Shown: positions 35,430 to 46,296, numbered from the stretch's first letter. The stretch is DNA of 64,000 bases from Chinchilla lanigera (GCF_000276665.1 NW_004955417.1:13370177-13434176); one strand, 5' to 3'. A program made the numbers and translations. The notes: generated by a model not told the origin, from the letters alone.

Positions 35430-36200
35430 TCATTCAAAACAATCTCTCCCTAAGTCCCCAAATCCCTTGACATCTGTGTCTCTCACAGCCTAGTTTCTAG
35501 AAAGACAAAAATGACAGAACAAGCGCTGTCTGCAGGCAAGCAGTTCCCAAAAGGGAAGACTGCAGAGGGGTCTCCTCTATTCCTGTCCAGGCCCATATCA
35601 AGCTCATCCCCAGTTAATTCACTTTCTATTTGTAGGGAGGAGAAAGTGGTGAAGCCAAAGCCTTGGAGTGTTGAGGAAAATGCTGTCCTGCTGGAAACCA
35701 GAGGAGTTAGGGGAAAATGTTCCCCTCTGACAGTGAATTGTATATTTTCGGGAAGAGCAAAAAAAAGAAAGAAAAGAAGATGAGGTAAGACAGTGCGGTA
35801 TCAGGACAGCCTTTTTTGAAATGCTCAAAACTGGGTATTCCTGAGAAGTAGTGTGTGAGCAGCAGTCAGCCACGCAGTAACTGGGAAGGACATTCTAAGC
35901 AGAAAGAGTAAAAAGGGCAAAGGCTCTGAGATGGGAATAAAGTGGGTGGGACTGAGAACAGTCCCAACTGATGCTTTTTACCCTATGCTTCATATTATTC
36001 TGGCTGTTATGTAGAGAAAGAGTTGGAGTCAGAAAACCATTAATAGGCTGTTGTCAACAGTCTAGGTGTCTGTAGATTTTTTTAAATTGTATTCTATAAG
36101 TAACCTGCATAGATAGGTATTATGGATTTTGAAGCTTTATCTTTTTAAACCTATAAGATTAGATTCTAAAGTTGGAAAGTTGCACCACATCAAAACAAGG
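35430..36200. other. Non-coding stretch with probable L2
   Basis: The frame at 35511-35783 ends in lysine/arginine-rich low complexity and has no domain. 35880-36060 ('gcaaaggctctgagatggga') resembles antisense L2. Confidence 0.4.
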
Positions 36201-36220
36201 CTATGAGAAGAACATTTCTT

Positions 36221-36329
36221 TTTTTTTTTTTTTTTTTTTTTTGGTTTTTCTCCGGTACCGGGAACCGAACTCACAACCTTGCGCTTGCCAGGCAGGCGCT
36301 TTTGCCGCTGAGCTAAATCCCCAGCCCCT
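36221..36329 (-). mobile_element. ID-like SINE
   Basis: A long T tail, then 'tttttctccggtaccgggaa'...'gagctaaatccccagcccc'. Perfect TSD gagaagaacatttctt at 36205-36220 and 36330-36345. Confidence 0.96.
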
Positions 36330-36607
36330 GAGAAGAACATTTCTTAATGTGCCCAAGAGCAAAGGGAAAAAAGGACAGAGGAAGAGAGAGACAGAGCTTG
36401 ATGTTTGATGCTTCCCAGGTTATGATCATCTTTGTTAGGAATAGCACAGAAATAATACTGAATGCTTCTCATTATAACAGGGTCTATTATTAATTACACT
36501 AGTTTTCATCACTTAATGAAGGTGGTGTCTGCCAACTTCACTATAAAGCTACACTTCTCCCCCAGCCACAGTATATATATATATGTTCATTTAAAATATA
36601 TATGAGA

Positions 36608-36785
36608 GGCGGGCATGGTGGTGCACGCCTGTAATCCCAGCACTCGGGAGTCTGAGACAGGAGGATCGTTGCGAGTTAGAGACCAGCCACAGCTGCAAAG
36701 TGAGTTCAAGGCCAGTCTGAACTGCACAGCTAGTCCCTGTCTTGAAAAGACAAAAATAAATAAGTAAATAAATAAATAAATATAT
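36608..36785 (+). mobile_element. B1-like SINE between AT repeats
   Basis: ggcgggcatggtggtgcacg...'ccctgtcttgaaaagacaaa' with an (AAAT)n tail running into (TA)n at 36780-36798. (TA)n also precedes it at 36570-36602, so it entered an AT microsatellite. Confidence 0.92.
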
Positions 36786-36799
36786 ATATATATATATGT

Positions 36800-37660
36800 G
36801 ATACATATGTTTTATAAGGAACCATTCTGAGATTATGTTGATATCCTATTCCTCGTCAACTTTTCAATTTATTCATTTATTGACATATCCTATTGATTCA
36901 AGTTTCTATTTTATCCAATGGACTTTAACCCATTGCTGTCAAACTGACACCTCATCTGTCGGCATAAGACGCTACAGCCCACTTATTGTGCACTTTCCTT
37001 ACCTCAGTTCTGGGATCGGCCACTTCTCCAAGGGGTCCTAGGTCCTGGGTTCTTTCAGTGAAGACTGGTCTTCAGAAATCTAGGGCTCAGTGCTGGGTAT
37101 GCTTATTGCTACTGGTGCACACTAAACCCAGGCCTTCTCAGGTGACAGTACCGTGAAGCACAGACACACACACACACACACACACACATGCATGCATGCA
37201 TGCACACCTTTTTATTTCTCCATCTACCTGTCTGTGCATATTGAAAACTGGTCACAGGAATAGCTCTATCCCAAACCAACACTAGAGAGTGCATCTGTTT
37301 TCTCCCCTTCCATTTGTGTAACTCCCTTGTGTAACAGTGAGAAACATGGCCCCCAGTGCCTTCAACATCTTACCTATTGCAACACTCCTATATGTAATAT
37401 CTCATCTCTACCCCCTGCCTGCCCCAACAGGTCCTCACCTTCTCAGGCCCTGGCAGAGCCCTGCAGTTCACCCTCCCATCTGCACTCCCTCCTGAACCTG
37501 CACGGAACCTGGCATCCAGCTGCCACTCCCTCCTTATTCTGCTTGGCCTCTGGAGCACACGCTGTGCTCCCATAGGGCTGTGCAGCACACCTTACTCAGG
37601 AGCCCACACTCATGGTAGGTCCCCCGCCTCCCCTGGTAGTAAACATGCCCTCCCACCCTA
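36800..37660. other. Non-coding stretch
   Basis: Holds a (CA)n-(TGCA)n microsatellite at about 37162-37206. The frames at 37327-37588 lack features. No gene seen. Confidence 0.45.
37162..37206. repeat. (CA)n followed by (TGCA)n microsatellite
   Basis: cacagacacacacac... changes to atgcatgcatgcatgc at about 37188. Confidence 0.95.
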
Positions 37661-37666
37661 ACACCC

Positions 37667-38040
37667 TGTCTTAATTATTTCCTCATCACTGAGACACAAT
37701 ACCCAACATCCACAGCTTCAAGGAGGAAAGGTTTATGTTGGCTCTCAGTTTGTGGAGGGTTCAGTCCATAGTCAGCTGACTCCAGCGTAGCAGCATGGCA
37801 GAGAAACAGCTCATGGCATGGCAGCGGGAAACAGAGAAATCAGTGGAAGAGGGAGGAGAAAGACCCTTCCAGACCACACCCACAGTGACCGCTTCCCCCA
37901 CCAGGGTTCACTTCTCAAATCACTTTTAACTGTAAACTCATCAGGAGACTCATCCGCTGATCAGTATCACACCCCCAATCACCTCCCCAAAGGCCTACCT
38001 ATGAGCACAGAGGCTTTGGGGGTACATACAAACCATACCA
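37667..38040 (-). mobile_element. MaLR-like solo LTR
   Basis: tgtcttaattatttcctcat at the left end, 'tcagtttgtggagggttcag', 'cagaggctttgggggtacat' and 'acaaaccata' at the right. Same family as 3712-4075. Confidence 0.72.
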
Positions 38041-38151
38041 TACTCCATTCTGAACTTCCTCCCTGCCTTCCTTTCTGATTAAACTCACCCGGATGCTAAT
38101 GCTCCACCCTGGTCACTAACATGTTCACTGCCACCTAATGGCTTTTGAGCT

Positions 38152-38213
38152 GTATTGCAATCTTCCTGCCTCAGCCTCCCAGAGTGCTGGGATTATAGAT
38201 GGGCACCACCATG
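38152..38213 (-). mobile_element. Partial B1-like SINE
   Basis: Only the part equivalent to the B1 5' half: 'caatcttcctgcctcagcct'...'gattatagatgggcaccacc'. Confidence 0.8.
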
Positions 38214-38713
38214 TGGAGAAGGACATTCTTTGATTAGAAACCACAGAGGACACAGTATGTCTTTTCTCAACAAAGTTTTTATAAAAGTTGTAGATGATTA
38301 GGGACCAACTCAAACAATAAGTGAAAAATAAAAAGCTATCATATTTTAATTTAGGAATATGTACGTCAAAATGTGAGAAGTCCAAGATGCAGTTGTGTTT
38401 GAGGACAGAAATATTTCTCTTTTTGTTTTAAGGTAAAATAGATATAAACTTATTGTTCAGCCAAAAGAAAGTTTTATTGCAGTCAGGTAAACATTGGTAA
38501 TCATTTACAGTCTGTCCTACTTCCAAAAGAGTATGGAGACATCAGAGAGGACAGTGACCTTCAAAATTAATAAAGGGGGGCAATCTCCTGATGCCTGATG
38601 TCCCAGCAGTATGTGCCATCCTTAACAGAGATCTGACTCCAAGATAAGCCTTCGGAGTGAATTATACGGACTAGCCCTGCATATATTAATAAGTACTTTG
38701 AAATCAGAACTGA

Positions 38714-38854
38714 TTTTTGTTTTTGAGAGAAGTTCTTGCTATGAGTTCAGGTTGGCTTTAAGTTCATTATATAGCCCAGGCTGGGCTTGAACTTGTGGCA
38801 ACCTTCCTGCTTCGGCCTCCCAAGTGCTGGGATTATAGACATGAACCACCAGCT
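38714..38854 (-). mobile_element. B1-like SINE, diverged
   Basis: 'ttgtttttgagagaagttct'...'gggattatagacatgaacca'...'ccagct'. Older than most copies here. Confidence 0.85.
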
Positions 38855-39034
38855 TTTGGGATACTCCCTGAACCAGGCAGGACAAGTGATACCAGCTGGT
38901 AGGTCCCCATCCTTGTAAGTCTCAGTGTGTATTTTTTGGCTGGAGCAGTTCAGAAAAGTGTGCAGTTCTGTAACATGAGCATAATTTGGTGACTATTTCA
39001 CACTCGCACATTCTTATGAAATATAAATATCCTT

Positions 39035-39167
39035 CCTTTCGCTCTTCCTTTTCTTCTTTCTTGCTTCCTGTTTTCTTCCTCTTTTTCTTGCTTTTTCTTG
39101 CTTTTTCTGTCTTTTTCTTCCCTTCCTCCCATCCTTCCTTTCTTCCTTTCCTTTTTTCTTGGAAATC
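39035..39167. repeat. Polypyrimidine tract
   Basis: About 130 bp of C/T with TTCC and TTTTC units. The lysine/glutamate-rich antisense frames at 38922-39255 derive from it. Confidence 0.9.
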
Positions 39168-39369
39168 CTGAGCAGTGGTTATCATAGGAATGGCGCCATT
39201 TTGGAGCCCAGCAGGAAATCGTAACTTTCCAGGGAATGACCTTCTCACAGCACATTCAGCTTAAAAACACTGCTGATCATAGCGCTCACCGCCCTGGTTT
39301 CTTGGAGTTGCTGTCCAGTGACCAGAGTGCTTCGGTACCAGTAATTTTCACAAGGATATATCCCTCTTC

Positions 39370-39850
39370 CCCGTGCAAAAGGGAACAAGTACAAGTGAGC
39401 AGGCCCTGGGGGCCAGCACCAGTGTCTCCGCCGGTGCCTGGGCCAGGCCAAGGCCATTCCTCCCCCTGGGTCCGCCTTGCCGGGGGAGCAGGAGTGCGGG
39501 AGCAGGGTGCCTCCTGAGTCCAGGCGCCTCCCGGGTCCAGGCATCTTCAAGCAGCGGCTCCACCCAGCTGCCTGCTTCCCTCGGTGCTCCTCAAACACCT
39601 GTCCGTCCAGTGCTGACACTTGGGTCCGTGCCGCTGCCCCGGTGAGCTCCTGTTGCTAGCTGCTCACAGACCATTTCGCCACCGCCGTCCTTGCCCTGTT
39701 GTCTCCCCCAACCCCCACTCACAGAACCTCGAGCCTGGCCTAGCCTATAGTGAGCCAATCACAGCTCACTGCATGGACGGGTCAACGGTCTCCTAGCAAC
39801 CAGCCATGCCTACGGGCCTAGACTCGCCAGATCTCACCTCATTCATGCAT
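39370..39850 (-). promoter_or_regulatory. Candidate CpG-rich promoter
   Basis: 39370-39660 is locally GC- and CpG-rich. Next to it lie a CCAAT box (39755-39759, attgg on the minus strand) and an RFX X-box-like motif, ggtctcctagcaacc, at 39787-39801. With the motifs upstream and the CpG-rich part downstream, minus-strand transcription fits best. A 124-codon minus-strand frame (39245-39619) overlaps it but shows no domain. It could also be the isolated remains of a promoter. Confidence 0.4.
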
Positions 39851-39904
39851 ACATTAATATTTTCTTACCAAGGACACAGCCCCAGGCTTTCATATGGACC
39901 TAAA

Positions 39905-40083
39905 GCCACAGCTCTTGTGTACAGACATTTCTCGTTTAACCACAGAGTTCTGTTCCCGTGGCTGGGTCCTTAATTGAATGGGTCCTAAATGAGAATTGTA
40001 TACAGTACATATGTTACAATATTCAGAACCAAAAAATGGCCAGAGGAAACTCCAGCTTGATGACTCTGATTTTATTTGCATAA

Positions 40084-40088
<5 letters not shown>
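39905..40088. mobile_element. Possible DNA-transposon fossil, left piece
   Basis: 'acatttctcgtttaaccaca'...'cctaaatgagaattgtatac' resembles an old mariner/Tigger-type end, and 41303-41560 may continue it. The family is uncertain. A 16-bp duplicated target lies at its right edge. Confidence 0.35.
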
Positions 40089-40117
<29 letters not shown>

Positions 40118-40217
40118 NNNNNNNNNNNNNNNNNNNNNNNNNNNNNNNNNNNNNNNNNNNNNNNNNNNNNNNNNNNNNNNNNNNNNNNNNNNNNNNNNNN
40201 NNNNNNNNNNNNNNNNN
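40118..40217. other. Assembly gap (100 N)
   Basis: Exactly 100 N, a common placeholder for a gap of unknown size, abutting poly(T) on the left. All open frames over 39890-40594 that contain unknown residues are artefacts. Confidence 0.99.
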
Positions 40218-40419
40218 AAGCAACAAGAGCAAAAAGGGAAGAGCAGCAGAAGAGCAAGCCTCTTTTCCTCCCTTATATTGTGTTCAGGCTGCCCGCCCCA
40301 GGGCGGTATAGCACTCACACCCATAACCCCAGCACTGGACCGTGACTCAGTCAAATCCTCGAGAAGCCGCCCCAAGGCTGCATGAGGCTTTGGGGGACAT
40401 CCAGACACAAACCCTAACA
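40218..40419 (-). mobile_element. MaLR-like LTR, cut by the gap
   Basis: 'aagcaacaagagcaaaaagg'...'gcatgaggctttgggggaca'...'acacaaaccctaaca'. This is the minus-strand 5' part of the 3712-4075 family; the rest would lie in the gap. Confidence 0.75.
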
Positions 40420-40433
40420 ATAATAAAGTAAAA

Positions 40434-40493
40434 AGGGCTAAGGATGTGGGGATGTAGCTCAGTGCAAAGATTCTGGGTTTCAATCCCCAGTAC
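40434..40493 (+). mobile_element. ID half of a B1-dID element
   Basis: agggctaaggatgtggggat...'gatgtagctcagtgcaaaga'...'ttcaatccccagtac', without a B1 half. Confidence 0.7.
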
Positions 40494-40725
40494 AAAAAGA
40501 GAGAGAAAAGTATTCCAGAAAGAAATGGAGAAGAGCATTTGAATATCATCATTTTGTACCCTCTAATGGATGGTGAATCTAGGAGCTGGATCAACCTACA
40601 GGAAACGCCGAAGACAGAAGCACACAGTGAGCGGGTCTAGGCGCATGGAGACAGAAAGCGGATCAGGGGCTGTGGAGGGGTGGGGAGAACACATGAGGAG
40701 TAATTGCTTAATGGGTGTGAGATTT

Positions 40726-40890
40726 CTTTTTTTGGTTTATTTGTTTGGTTTTTTGAGACGGGTCTCTGTATGTAGTTCAGACTGGCCTTGGACTCACTGT
40801 GGAGGCCAGGTTGGTCTTAAACTTGCAGAGGTCCCCCTGCCTCAGCCTCTTGAGTGCTAGGATTACAGGTAGGAGCCACCACACCCAGCT
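40726..40890 (-). mobile_element. B1-like SINE
   Basis: T-rich start, 'tttttgagacgggtctctgt'...'ccaccacacccagct'. Confidence 0.92.
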
Positions 40891-41110
40891 GCTGTTCATT
40901 TCTTTGGTTGTGATAGTAGCACTGAAGTTACATAACCAAAAACAAGGCTTTGTATTTAGAGAGACGCCCTGAAATATCTGTAGGTGGAGAATGCCTGGGA
41001 TCTATCTGCAGGTGCAACACTAGGCAACCTAGTAAAGCCAGATTGGTCTGTTAACATGTGGGAGTTCCTTAGACTGTGTTTTGTTTGTTTTCTCACTTTT
41101 GTTTTTTTAC

Positions 41111-41116
<6 letters not shown>

Positions 41117-41143
<27 letters not shown>

Positions 41144-41286
41144 TCTTTTTGAGACAGGGTCTCATTATGCAATCCAGGCTGGCCTTGAGCTCACTTTGTA
41201 GCCCAGGCTGGTCTCAAACTTACAACGATCCTCCTGCCTCAGCCTCCTGAGTGCTGGGATTACATGCGTGTGCCACCATGCCTGGC
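41117..41286 (-). mobile_element. B1-like SINE with (ATT)n tail
   Basis: (ATT)n at about 41117-41147, then 'tctttttgagacagggtctc'...'gccaccatgcctggc'. The copy of tatttgcataactctt at its right end pairs with a copy 1.2 kb to the left. Confidence 0.93.
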
Positions 41287-41302
41287 TATTTGCATAACTC
41301 TT

Positions 41303-42189
41303 AAATGACAGTACTGTAATATATAACAGAACACAAAACTACAGCACTGTACTGTACAGTACAATCAGCAAAAATTACAGTACTTTATAAACAAAGTGTC
41401 CTGTATAGAAAGAGACACTGAGGCTTTATAAACAAGATGTACTAAACCGTTCAAAAAAAAATAAGATAGGTGGTAAGTCCAGACGGCAGGCTGTAAGCTC
41501 AAACAGTCATAAAACAGGTAGGTAGTTCAATGAGGAGTATCTGTATTTCATCTTTGTGCTGGACGTATGCTGCTTAAATTTCTGCTTTCAGCCACTGTGG
41601 ACCAGGTTATGCCCAACAAGCTCTTCCACCAAGATCTGGAAAAATTAGATTACATTTGAAACTTACCTGATCAGAAGGCATCAAAAAGCTACCAGAACAG
41701 GGGCTGGGGATTTAGCTCAGCAGCAAAAGCACTTGCTTGGCAAGCACAAGGTCGTGAGTTCGATTCCTGGTACTGGAAGAAAAACAAAAAACAAAAACAA
41801 AACAAAAAGCTACCAGAACAGTGAGAAATTGAAAGCTCAAGCTCTTATCTTTGTGTTCTCACCAAAAGCCAATCCCAAGACAGAGACAGTTCCAGGAAAG
41901 ACTGGCAGGGAAGTGGGAAGCAGAACAAGGGAAGACAGCCAGAGAATGAGTTGGGTGACACAGTAGTGGCTACCGTGAGTAAGCACAGCTTGAGCCACTA
42001 GGAAATCAAGAAGTTCTGGGCCTCAGTCCTCTAATCCAAGGATTAAGACCGCTGAGTTATTTATATTCCAACTGCCTGTGATCAGACCTTCATGACCATG
42101 GTACCAAAATGAGATACTTATGCTATCAGAAAAATTGTAGGCATTCCCTCTTACCAACACAGATGCAAATTTTCAAAACAAAGTATTAG
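41303..42189. other. Non-coding stretch around an ID element
   Basis: 41303-41560 may continue the DNA-transposon fossil at 39905. Apart from the ID element at 41701 no gene or clear repeat is seen; the frame at 41733-41966 starts inside the ID element. Confidence 0.4.
41701..41803 (+). mobile_element. ID-like SINE
   Basis: gggctggggatttagctcag...gtgagttcgattcctggtac with a C-punctuated A tail. Perfect 18-bp TSD aaaaagctaccagaacag at 41683-41700 and 41804-41821. Confidence 0.96.
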
Positions 42190-42580
42190 CCGATTTGGTT
42201 TGGATCTATAATGTCTCCCAAAATTCCCATGTGTGTGAAGATAATTAGGCCGTAGGAATGTTACACTTCTCAGTGGATTCACCCTCTGGTGAACCTATAG
42301 CCAACATTACCATTGGGAGCTGGGGCATAGTGGAAAGAGCCACTGGGGTGTGACCCAGAAGGCTATTCTGTATCTCCATCCCTAGCTCCTCCCTTCTTTT
42401 TGCTTCCTGGCTGCCATGGCATGAGCACGTTTTTCTCTGCCATGCTCCTCTGCCATCCTCTTTCTATAAACTGTTCCAGTCTAGTGCAGCATGGACTAAA
42501 ACCATCAGCCAAAATAAACCTGTCTTCCGGTAACTCGTGGCTGCTGGGCATTTTGTCCCAGCAACAAAAAGTGACAAAGA
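42190..42580 (+). mobile_element. MaLR-like LTR
   Basis: 'gatttggtttggatctataa', 'cctggctgccatggcatgag', 'accatcagccaaaataaacc' (poly(A) signal) and 'aaaagtgacaaagaca' at the end. Confidence 0.65.
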
Positions 42581-42596
42581 CATGAACCAAATCTAG

Positions 42597-42716
42597 CCTC
42601 TTTTTCTCCAAGACAGTGTCACTATGTTGGCCAGGCTGGACTCGAAATGTGGACAAAAGGGATCCTCCTATCTCAGCCTCCAAGCAGCTGAGCCTACAGT
42701 GTGTGTCACTGTGCCT
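42597..42716 (-). mobile_element. Old B1/Alu-like SINE
   Basis: 'agacagtgtcactatgttgg', 'ccaggctggactcgaaatgt', 'gcctccaagcagctgagcct'. Diverged. Confidence 0.75.
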
Positions 42717-42719
42717 TGT

Positions 42720-43729
42720 TTAGCCAAGCAAATCTAGTTATAAGCCTCCTGATCAGGATTATTCAAATAAAAGACTGATTTATACTTGAAAATCAATTGA
42801 CATAATTTACCACATGAGTAAAATAAAAGAAGAAAATATATGAGTATATAAAATGTTATTTAATATTGTTCGGATGTTTATTTGTATGTTTATTTTTTAA
42901 AGAACAAAGAGTGAACATAGGTGCTAATTTCCACTCACCTAATGGCATGACTTATTTTGAGTCTAAAGTAAAATTTCCAGGTCATAAGGGTAGCATACAC
43001 TAATTATGAGAGTTTTAAAGGGTTTGGGGGAACTCTGGGGTGGGCATTCTATACTGAGAATAATGACAATGATCATAAAAGAAAATGTGTTTTATGAATC
43101 AGTAAGGTAAAACCAATTCCTCAGACATGGTGTACTGGAAAAGACTGAAAGAGGGCAAGACCCAGGCCAAATATACAGATCATCTATGACAGAAGTTAAA
43201 ATGGGGCTGTATTTGCAAACAGTCAAAGAGGTGCTAAGGCAGCAGATAGCTAAGGAGAAGGCTGGAGAAAGAAAGGAGGGTCCATCCACCTGAGAGCCTA
43301 CTTTCTGGGCTAGAGCTGAGATATCAGGTAACCAAGGAAACCAAGGATGGGAAAGAAGAGAGGGCCTAAGGCTGTGCTTACTTTCTGCGACTAGATTCAC
43401 TTTCTGAGTTAAACACTAGCCCAGAACCAGGATGCCCAGGGCCAAACACAATGGGAAAAGTTAACCATGTAACTTAGCTTATCTACAGGAAGTCCCCAGG
43501 CATGAATCCAGTGGACTTCTGTAACTCTTGACCAGCTCCAACACTAATTACCATGTCACTGACTATGCAGATTTCACACACACACACATACACACACAGA
43601 GGCTTGTGACATCATGACAATTCCTCTAGGGATTCCTCTAGGGGTCATAAAAGGTCAAAAAGTCCACTGCCTGATGGAGAAACCAAGTCAAACCACACAC
43701 TGGCAAGAGTCATACCTCATCAAAAAGCA
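42720..43729. other. Unassigned non-coding stretch
   Basis: AT-rich to about 43090, then mixed. Short CA run at about 43576-43600. The 102-codon minus frame at 43092-43400 has no recognisable domain. Confidence 0.4.
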
Positions 43730-43760
43730 GGGGGATGCTGACGCTCACTTGTAATCTCAC

Positions 43761-44186
43761 TGATGGGTTTCTGCCCATATGAATTTCTGCTAAGTCATCA
43801 TGGCGGTGATCCAACATGGCGTAGCCCAGAGAGAACCATGTGTCTCTCCCACACCAATTCCTGCCCCCTGCATTACAACTCCCTATTTCCTTTCATGCAT
43901 ATAGCAACCAGTGTCCATTAAGTCACTTAGATCAGCCCATAAACTCCACCCCCAACCTAGCCTTATATATATATTCTTTTTCCCAGCCCCTCCCCCCCCC
44001 AAGGTCCTTGCATCTCTCTCTCCCTCTCCCTCTCCCTCTCCCTTTCCCTCTTCCTCTCCCGTTCCCTCTCCCTCTCTCTCCCCTTCTCCCTCTCCCTCCC
44101 CATCCCTCCCATGCCAGCCTTCCCATGCCTGGGCAATAAAAGCTCTTTTTACTTTGTTTTGCCTCTTACTCACACCAAACCTAACA
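43761..44186 (+). mobile_element. 5' LTR of endogenous gammaretrovirus
   Basis: TGATGGGTTTCTG...ACCTAACA, 426 bp. TATA-rich stretch at 43964-43975 and poly(A) signal aataaa at 44135-44140. A long C/T run (44012-44100) precedes the poly(A) signal. It aligns to the 3' LTR along its length with about one difference in ten by eye outside low complexity. Confidence 0.92.
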
Positions 44187-44190
44187 TTTT

Positions 44191-44208
44191 TGGCGCCATG
44201 ACTTGGAT
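44191..44208 (+). promoter_or_regulatory. Retroviral primer-binding site, tRNA-His type
   Basis: TGGCGCCATGACTTGGAT starts four bases after the LTR. It agrees with the His-type site known from HERV-H-like elements at 15 of 18 positions, the three differences being transitions, two of them CpG-decay-like. Confidence 0.75.
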
Positions 44209-44594
44209 AGGTTAGGGTGTGTGGCTTCCAAGGGTTTACTCCCTTGGTTTGAGCTCCCCCTGCCAACAAGTCACCTTTTTCCTTTTTCTCTTGGCCCTGC
44301 ATTTGCCATCGCCAGCCCCCATCCAACACCGGTCTGTCTAGTTCTCACGGGGGAGCCTCTCTTCACTCTGGGAGTTCCTGCCTCATTCTCTCTCATTCTC
44401 AAAACCGTGGGCCCACATCAAGACTCTCTCCCTGTCACATCCTTTGGGATGCCCCTCTGCCTTCTCAGGGACAACTAAGAGGATGGATTTGGGCATTTTC
44501 TCACTCTCTTGCACCCCAACGAGGGTGACAGCACTCCAAGGGGTTGTGACACTCAGCTGTTAAGCCTCTGGCTCACCTTTAATTTGGCCACAAA

Positions 44595-45013
44595 ATGGGA
44601 AATACTAATTCCCATCCCCCAAAACACACTCTGGTCAGGTGTCTCTTGGCCAGTATAAACACTCTCAGGCTCGGAGACACCATTAAGCCAAAATAATTGA
44701 TTTTAATACCCTCAGAGACCTAGACAATTTCTGCTACCACAATGGCAAATGGAGTAAAACCTATGTACAAGCCTTTATTGCCCTCAGGGCATGTCCTTCT
44801 CTCCTTCAGTCATGTGGAGTGACCCAAATTTGTTTGGTTCAGTCCACATTGTCAGCACCCCTCCCTGACTCCTCTCATGATCCTCTCGATGCTGTTCCTC
44901 CTGCCTTTGCACCCCCACCTCCTCCACCATACCCACAGGCTCAACCTCCAGAGCCTCTTCAGCCTGCTGCCCAACCTCCTCAACCTCCTCAGCCCCCTCT
45001 GCTGATAACTTAA
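44595..45013 (+). pseudogene. gag: Endogenous retroviral gag remnant: matrix and proline-rich part
   Basis: An ATG at 44595 opens with MGNT, a glycine-2 start typical of myristoylated matrix. The frame stops at 44694-44696 after 33 codons; matrix-like coding resumes one frame off, indicating a small indel. The later part (44819-45013) is proline-rich with PPPPPPY, matching a PPxY late-domain motif. In exogenous relatives gag builds the capsid and buds at the plasma membrane; here it is broken and followed by repeat-expanded pyrimidine-rich DNA. Confidence 0.8.
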
Positions 45014-45430
45014 CCTCCTCAGTCTCCTGAGCCTGTTGTTCAACTTCCTCAACCTCCTCAACCTCCCCAGCCTGTTACTCAACCCTCTCAGTCTTCCCAG
45101 CTTATTGCCCCTACATCACCCCCGACTCCTTTATCAACTTCAACTATCTCCTCACCTTCTACCGCCTCTATCCCTCCCTCCTCTGCCCCTCGGGGCTCAT
45201 TTTCACTGCCGGCTCATCGCACTGGGTCTAGTTCCTCCCACCTCCTACCATGTTGCAACCCTTCAGCTTCTGGTGCTACCTCCTCCCACCCTCCATCTTG
45301 TCCTAGCTCCTCCCACTCTCCACCATCTTGTTCCAGCTCCACACCCTCCACTATCTTGTCCTAGCTCCTCCCACTCTCTGCCATCTTCTAGTCAGCTGCC
45401 ATCTTCCCAGCCTCAACTTACGTGTCCTCT
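45014..45430 (+). repeat. Expanded CT-rich minisatellite-like part of gag
   Basis: Imperfect repeats of a CCTCAACCTCCTCAGCC-like unit to about 45105, then of a ctcctcccactctccaccat-like unit (about 45236-45420). They arise from the proline-rich coding region and carry many frame changes. Confidence 0.75.
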
Positions 45431-45444
45431 CTAAGAACAGGCAG

Positions 45445-45690
45445 CCCCTGAGGGCCTGGTTTGCATTCATGTTTCTTTTACCCTTTCTGACCTGTCTCAA
45501 ATTTCTCATAAGCTAGGCTCCTTTTCTGCTGATCCTCATACCTATATTAAAGAGTTACAGTTTGTGGTTAATTTCTATGATCTACATTACAAAGATCTTT
45601 ATATCATCTTTACATCCACCTTCTCCCCTCAACAAAAAAACTCAGCTGTAAAAAGTGGCACAAACCAAAGCCAACCACAGACACCAGACT
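45445..45690 (+). pseudogene. gag: Endogenous retroviral capsid-like remnant
   Basis: One frame from about 45480 reads through DLSQISHKLGSFSADPHTY and continues to a YKDLYIIF-like stretch before ending near 45690. This is the N-terminal capsid pattern of gammaretroviral gag. A related 55-bp block recurs at about 45742-45800 (agccctgagggcctttttt), so there is an internal duplication before the deletion of pol. Confidence 0.65.
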
Positions 45691-45699
45691 AATTCTGAC

Positions 45700-46290
45700 C
45701 ATTGCGCTCTCTTGCCTCCCTGTCCCTTACTCCTTCTCTGTGAGGTAGCAAGCCCTGAGGGCCTTTTTTGTGTTCGCTTCCCTCTCCCTATCTGATCTCT
45801 GTTGCTCTCGGTTCTCTGACATGCTCTCCTTCTAGTTCTCTTTCTTTTCTCTTTCCCTCTGCTGCTCTCTTTCTCTCTCCCATTCCTTGTCCTGTTCTTG
45901 TTCTCTATCCTTTTCTATAGCCCATTGTATCTACAAAGATAAAAATCACTATTAAAAGAAAAAAGGTCTAAATGGGTGACAGAGTATATGGAAATGACTA
46001 AGCTAAAAGCGACATAAAAGACAAGACACAAAAGTTGCAGATATTCTTAAGACAAAATAAAGTACTAAAACTATATTAGTTACAGATAAAAGGTTTTAAT
46101 TTTTTCCAAATTCTTCTTATAAGAGTCTATACTAATTGACCTACAAAAACTAAAAATGAAAATAAAAGAGCTCTGACTAGTCTTTATAATTACAAACTTT
46201 AAAAATTATAAAAATTATTATAATTCAATTTTGCCAAAAGTATATTTGAATATATTCTGACTTCATAAGCAAATTGTTCCTCCATGGTTA
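45700..46290 (+). other. Degenerate provirus interior, pol and most of env missing
   Basis: Only about 600 bp separates the capsid remnant from the env tail. I see no reverse transcriptase, integrase or surface-glycoprotein pattern. The T/C-rich start and A-rich 45940-46250 segment have no long frame. Confidence 0.6.
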
Positions 46291-46296
46291 TAGTGG

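Larger units (their letters stand above)
40089..41286 (-). mobile_element. TSD-bracketed insertion containing an assembly gap
   Basis: tatttgcataactctt occurs at 40073-40088 and 41287-41302. Between them lie a poly(T) of about 29 bases, the 100-N gap, a truncated MaLR-like LTR, a half dID, a B1, unassigned DNA, and a second minus-strand B1 that reaches the right TSD. Either B1 tail sequence was mis-scaffolded around foreign DNA, or a longer transcript starting with the B1 was retroposed. Confidence 0.6.

Noticed and set aside
37162..37206. CRISPR-like or other ordered repeat array
   Set aside because: It is a plain CA/TGCA microsatellite. No direct-repeat/spacer structure occurs anywhere in the window.
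44819..45013. Functional host proline-rich protein
   Set aside because: It lies between paired LTRs in gag position, begins without ATG, and is broken on both sides.
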